Origin: Pyramidobacter piscolens
GTDB taxonomy: Bacteria; Synergistota; Synergistia; Synergistales; Dethiosulfovibrionaceae
Assembly: GCA_004558205.1 (NCBI GenBank)
Contig: SFDM01000060.1
Coordinates: 1 to 9,987, forward strand
DNA length: 9,987 bases
Direction of reading: 5' to 3'
Shown here piece by piece: positions 6,823-9,987 of the stretch (positions are counted from its first letter, which is position 1; every line of letters begins with the position of its first letter). The notes beneath the pieces are model-generated. The model saw only the letters and a list, made by a program, of their open reading frames with translations, made no database searches and was not told where the DNA came from. Both the position numbers and the translations under genes were made by a program.

Positions 6823-8418
6823 ATGGCAAAATATGTGTTCGTCACTGGCGGCGTGGTTTCATCGCTCGGCAAGGGAATCACGGCGGCCTCGCTGGGGATC
6901 CTGCTGAAAAAGAGAGGCCTGCGGGTCAGCATCCTGAAGATGGATCCCTACCTCAACGTGGACGCGGGGACCATGAGCCCCTATCAGCACGGAGAGGTGT
7001 TCGTCACCGACGACGGCGCCGAGACCGACCTGGACCTCGGGCACTACGAGCGCTTTATCGACGAGTCCCTGTCGGGCGACAACTCCTGCACTTCCGGCAA
7101 AGTCTACTCGTCGGTCATCGCCAAGGAGCGCCGCGGCGACTACGACGGCCACACCGTGCAGGTGATCCCCCACATCACCAACGAGATCCTGCGCCGGATC
7201 CAGTGCATCGGCAACACCTGCGACGTGGTCATCGGCGAGATCGGCGGCACCGTGGGCGACATCGAGGGGCAGCCTTTCCAGGAGGCCATCCGCCAGATGC
7301 CCTCCATGGTGGGCAAAAACAACGTGCTCTACTGCCACGTGACGCTGCTGCCCTATATCGGCGCGTCGGGTGAGCTCAAGACCAAGCCCACCCAGCACAG
7401 CGTCAACGAGCTGCGCCGCGTGGGCATCCAGCCCGACGTCATCGTGTGCCGCTCCCAGCACCCCGTGACCGAGGACACCCGCGCCAAGATCGCGCTGTTC
7501 TGCTCCGTCGCGCCGGAGTGCGTCATCGAAGAGCTGGACGCCGACACGATCTACCGCGTTCCCAGCGTGCTCCATGCCCAGGGCTTCGACGCCCTCGTCA
7601 TGGACCGCCTCGGCCTGGCCGTGGGCAAGGATCCCGACATGTCCGACTGGGACGCTTTTTTAAAGCAGCGGGAAAGCGCCGACAAGCAGGTCACCATCGC
7701 CCTGGTGGGCAAGTACACCGAGAACAAGGACGCCTATCTGAGCGTCAACGAAGCCCTGTCCCACGCGGCCATCGCCAACGGCGCGAAGATCAGGATTGTC
7801 CCCGTGGACTCCGAAAGCATAGAGGACTCCAACGTGGAATCCATCCTGGGAGTCGTGGACGGCATCCTGGTACCCGGCGGCTTCGGTTCCCGCGGCATCC
7901 CGGGCAAGATTCGCGCCGCCCGGTTCGCCCGCGAGCGCGACGTGCCCTATCTGGGCATCTGCCTGGGCATGCAGGTAGCCGCCATCGAGTTCGCCCGTGA
8001 CGTGCTCGGCCTAGCCGACGCCGACAGCCTGGAGTTCAATCCCGGCACGGCCAACCCCGTGATTCACCTGATGGAAGACCAGAAGGGCGTCTCGGTCCGC
8101 GGCGGCACCATGCGCCTGGGCGCCTACCCCTGCGACCTCGCGGAAGGCTCGAAAGCCAGGACGGAGATCTACCGGGCCGAGTCGATCAGCGAACGCCACC
8201 GCCATCGCTTCGAGTTCAACGAAGCCTACAGAGAGCGCTACGAGGCCGCGGGCATGAAGGTGGCCGGCGTCTGCCCCACCGGCGGCCAGGTGGAGGTCAT
8301 GGAAAACGCCAACTGTCGCTGGTTCGTGGGCGTGCAGTTCCACCCCGAGTTCCAGTCCCGCCCCGTCAAACCCCATCCCCTGTTCAAGGCCTTCATCGCC
8401 GCGGCGCTGGACAAATAG
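6823..8418 (+). CDS. pyrG: CTP synthase (glutamine-hydrolysing)
   Basis: Makes CTP from UTP, ATP and glutamine, the last step of de novo pyrimidine nucleotide synthesis. At 531 residues it is of normal family length. The N-terminal synthase domain begins YVFVTGGVVSSLGKGI (4-19) with the ATP loop, then KMDPYLNVDAGTMSP (39-53), DDGAETDLDLGHYERF (63-78) and GEIGGTVGDIE (138-148). The C-terminal glutamine amidotransferase domain has the oxyanion loop PGGFGSRG (351-358), nucleophile C380 in LGICLGMQ (377-384), and the His-Glu pair in FHPEF (506-510; H507, E509). Ammonia made there travels to the synthase site. ATG 6823 has AAGGGGAG upstream at good spacing. The upstream gap holds the HAD terminator; no clear promoter hexamers are visible in the short AT-rich leader, and no C-rich attenuation tract like that of Bacillus pyrG is obvious. 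Confidence 0.97.
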   Translation: MAKYVFVTGGVVSSLGKGITAASLGILLKKRGLRVSILKMDPYLNVDAGTMSPYQHGEVFVTDDGAETDLDLGHYERFIDESLSGDNSCTSGKVYSSVIAKERRGDYDGHTVQVIPHITNEILRRIQCIGNTCDVVIGEIGGTVGDIEGQPFQEAIRQMPSMVGKNNVLYCHVTLLPYIGASGELKTKPTQHSVNELRRVGIQPDVIVCRSQHPVTEDTRAKIALFCSVAPECVIEELDADTIYRVPSVLHAQGFDALVMDRLGLAVGKDPDMSDWDAFLKQRESADKQVTIALVGKYTENKDAYLSVNEALSHAAIANGAKIRIVPVDSESIEDSNVESILGVVDGILVPGGFGSRGIPGKIRAARFARERDVPYLGICLGMQVAAIEFARDVLGLADADSLEFNPGTANPVIHLMEDQKGVSVRGGTMRLGAYPCDLAEGSKARTEIYRAESISERHRHRFEFNEAYRERYEAAGMKVAGVCPTGGQVEVMENANCRWFVGVQFHPEFQSRPVKPHPLFKAFIAAALDK

Positions 8419-8423
8419 GGACC

Positions 8424-9596
8424 ATGGACTTCATCTCGGCGCGGGAAGCCGCCGAAAAGTGGGGGCTGAAGCCGCGCGCCGTCCAGACTCTCTGCTGCGC
8501 CGGCAGGATCGCCGGGGCGAAAAAATTTGAGCGGTCCTGGATGATCCCCGCCGGCGCGGAACACCCGACGGACCTGCGCCGCAAAGAGGGCGCCGAGGAG
8601 GCCGCCTGTCCCGGTTTCTGCCTTGACACCGTTACGGTCTACCGGCCTTTTCCCGAAGGCTTCGGCCTCGCCTCGGCGCCCCTCGCCGGACTTCCCCAGG
8701 GCAGCGCCGCGGCCCGGCTTTTCGACGCGCAGCTCCTCTATCTGCGAGGGCACATTTCAAAGGCCGCCTCGCTGGCGAACGCAATCCTGCGGGGCCTCTG
8801 CGGCGGAGAAACAGCCATGGACTGTCAGGTCATACTGGCCATCGACTCGCTCTACAGCGGTAGCCTGGACCGATGGAACAGGGCCATCGGAAAGATCGCC
8901 TGTTCCGAAGTTTCTCCCCGGCTGCGCGAGCTGACTCTAGGGCTGATGGGCGTCAGCGTCTACGACCTTTCGCTGATTCCCGACTGGCTGCCCCTGGGGG
9001 ATTTCAGCGGCTTCGCCGGCGACCGGCTGCCTCTGGCCTGGTACGTCTACGTGAAATGGCTTTACGTCCGCAAAAAATACGAAGCGGCGTTCTGCGCAGC
9101 GCTGCCCTTGATCGCCCAGTGCCGCGCCAAGGGCGTGGTCGTGGCAGAGCTGCAGCTGAGCAGCCTGGCGGCGGCGGCCCTGCACGTCCTGAACGACGAT
9201 CAGGCCGCCCTGCGCCACCTGAACCGCGCTCTGGACCTGGCCATGCCCCGGGGGTTCATCTTCTTTTTCGTCGAGTGCAAACGGGAACTGGACACGCTGC
9301 TGGAAGAGGCCATGAGGCGGCGCGCTTCCCGCTCCACGTGGCTGGCCATCCGCCGGCAGAACGACCGGCTTTTCGCGGGATGGGCCCGGCTTTACAACTC
9401 CCTAACTGGAAATAATATCTCGCCAGAACTGACACCACGAGAACAGGAAGCGCTGAAATACGCCGCCATGAAGCTGTCCACCGCGGAAATCGCCCGGCGC
9501 ATGGGCGTCGCCGCGAGCAGCGTCAAGTCCTACCTGAACGAGGGCTACGCAAAGATGGGAGTTTCCAGAAAGGCGGAGCTGCAGGGCAAAAGCTGA
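8424..9596 (+). CDS. Transcriptional regulator with N-terminal excisionase/MerR-like HTH and C-terminal LuxR HTH
   Basis: 390 residues. The N-terminus MDFISAREAAEKWGLKPRAV (1-20), with QTLCCAGRIAGAKKFERSWMIP (split at 21-42), looks like the small winged HTH found in excisionase/MerR-like proteins (ISAxEAAEKWG, then RxW-IP). A variable linker follows (45-75). A helical middle (about 100-300) has alanine- and leucine-rich repeats such as AAALHVLNDDQAALRHLNRAL (split by helix turns), suggesting TPR/MalT-like arrays. The C-terminus ELTPREQEALKYAAMKLS (335-352), TAEIARRMGVAASSVKSYL (353-371) and KMGVSRKAEL (378-387) is a standard LuxR/GerE HTH. Two DNA-binding domains in one chain is unusual. The start is 5 bases past the pyrG stop with only a weak AGGGA very close to ATG, so co-transcription and translational coupling with pyrG are likely. 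Target genes and any ligand are unknown. Confidence 0.8.
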   Translation: MDFISAREAAEKWGLKPRAVQTLCCAGRIAGAKKFERSWMIPAGAEHPTDLRRKEGAEEAACPGFCLDTVTVYRPFPEGFGLASAPLAGLPQGSAAARLFDAQLLYLRGHISKAASLANAILRGLCGGETAMDCQVILAIDSLYSGSLDRWNRAIGKIACSEVSPRLRELTLGLMGVSVYDLSLIPDWLPLGDFSGFAGDRLPLAWYVYVKWLYVRKKYEAAFCAALPLIAQCRAKGVVVAELQLSSLAAAALHVLNDDQAALRHLNRALDLAMPRGFIFFFVECKRELDTLLEEAMRRRASRSTWLAIRRQNDRLFAGWARLYNSLTGNNISPELTPREQEALKYAAMKLSTAEIARRMGVAASSVKSYLNEGYAKMGVSRKAELQGKS

Positions 9597-9797
9597 CGCC
9601 CCCTCTACGGAACGGCTTATCTTTGTAGTTAAACGGCTTAATTGGAGACCGGGGCCGCCCCGAGGGTATCCCCTCCGTGTCCATTTTGCATTTTTATCGC
9701 AAAGTAATTAACGGCCGGCACATCCGGTTCCGTCTTCAACGGAAAGCTTCCCCAAATTACCACCCTTTTGAATGAATAAGTTGGTTTTCTCCACAGG
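9597..9797. other. Non-coding region with short repeats after the regulator gene
   Basis: No gene is supported. AACGGCTTA occurs twice as a direct repeat, at 9611-9619 and 9632-9640, 21 bases apart, and AACGG recurs at 9710 and 9739. Small inverted repeats follow: CGGGGC-C-GCCCCG (9650-9662), GAGGG-TATC-CCCTC (9662-9675), TTTGC / GCAAA (9685-9703), and TTCCGT-CTTCA-ACGGAA (9728-9744). None has a proper T-tract. The stretch may be a long 3' untranslated region reaching the terminator at 9798, or the upstream region of something beyond the window. Confidence 0.5.
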
Positions 9798-9838
9798 AAA
9801 ATACCGCTATGCTCATAAGAAGCATAGCGGTATTTTTT
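9798..9838 (+). terminator. Strong intrinsic terminator, bidirectional
   Basis: AAAATACCGCTATGCT (9798-9813) and AGCATAGCGGTATTTT (9821-9836) form a perfect 16-bp stem around a 7-base loop CATAAGA. The T-tract (9833-9838) and the A-tract on the left mean it can work on both strands. It is the first convincing terminator after pyrG and the regulator, so it probably ends that transcript; it could also serve a convergent gene beyond the window. Confidence 0.9.
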
Positions 9839-9863
9839 CCGCCTACAGCAAATTGCCGTTTAC

Positions 9864-9987
9864 CGGCGTCACTCGCTAAACGTCCCATCTGCTCGGAACT
9901 CTCCCCGAGGCAATCCTCGGAGTACGTCAAGTACGCCTCCGGTTGCCTCGGGGGAGAGTTCCTTCGCACCTGGAACGTTTATCGAGC
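9864..9987 (+). repeat. Structured dispersed repeat, copy B (inverted relative to copy A)
   Basis: The outer arms are CTCGCTAAACGT (9872-9883) and ACGTTTATCGAG (9975-9986), pairing at 11 of 12 positions. The central stem 9895-9913 (GGAACTCTCCCCGAGGCAA) pairs with 9943-9962 (TTGCCTCGGGGGAGAGTTCC) over 19 bp, leaving one G of the GGGGG run unpaired, exactly as in copy A on the matching strand. The apical region 9914-9942 holds GTAC-GTCAA-GTAC. Compared with copy A in reverse complement, 9962-9987 matches 160-185 at all 26 bases and 9864-9883 matches 265-284 at 19 of 20. The element reaches the end of the window, so its outer edge on that side is not seen. It lies about 25 bases after the strong terminator. 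As with copy A, its orientation relative to the nearest gene in the window is with the gene, reading from the 3' end. Confidence 0.85.

Noticed and set aside
9757..9969. Small minus-strand open frame of 70 codons
   Set aside because: It runs through the strong terminator and the structured repeat, so it is an accident of non-coding sequence.
160..9987. Composite transposon bounded by inverted copies
   Set aside because: No transposase or integrase lies between the copies, the enclosed genes include housekeeping asnS and pyrG, and no target-site duplication is visible.

Overview
This is a GC-rich bacterial chromosomal window carrying seven intact protein genes, with no rRNA, tRNA, CRISPR array or recognisable transposase. 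Strong AGGAGG ribosome binding sites, intrinsic terminators and GC-rich codon use indicate an ordinary bacterial chromosome. The mix of a Bacillus-type AsnRS C-terminus with high GC would fit an anaerobe such as a Synergistota member, but that is only a guess. No gene here fixes the taxon.

Layout. Positions 1-160 are non-coding. A structured repeat (copy A, 160-284) sits about 10 bases past the stop of asnS (295-1602, minus strand). A divergent intergenic region (1603-1838) separates asnS from a plus-strand series: an AMP-forming acyl-CoA ligase (1839-3326), a GT-B glycosyltransferase-like protein of visibly lower GC (3341-4555), and a secreted C45/Ntn-type hydrolase (4600-5805). A short regulatory gap with an extended -10 promoter and a hairpin terminator follows. 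Next come a HAD phosphatase-like gene (5914-6753) with its own terminator, pyrG (6823-8418), and a regulator with two different helix-turn-helix domains (8424-9596) that starts 5 bases after the pyrG stop. The last 390 bases hold short direct and inverted repeats, a perfect 16-bp terminator (9798-9838) and a second, inverted copy of the structured repeat (copy B, 9864-9987).

How the genes relate. The set is mixed: translation (AsnRS), acyl activation, envelope-type glycosyl transfer, periplasmic amide or ester hydrolysis, phosphatase chemistry, CTP synthesis and regulation. Apart from probable pyrG-regulator co-transcription and possible read-through from 1839 to 5805, no single pathway is evident.

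The most interesting content is the two-copy repeat. Its outer arms and 29-base apical region are conserved between copies. Its long central stem has changed at six base pairs, always with the matching change in the opposite arm, and both copies keep one unpaired C at the same place. Two copies within 10 kb suggest a dispersed family of structured elements, either RNA-level or MITE/REP-like. I do not recognise it as a named family.
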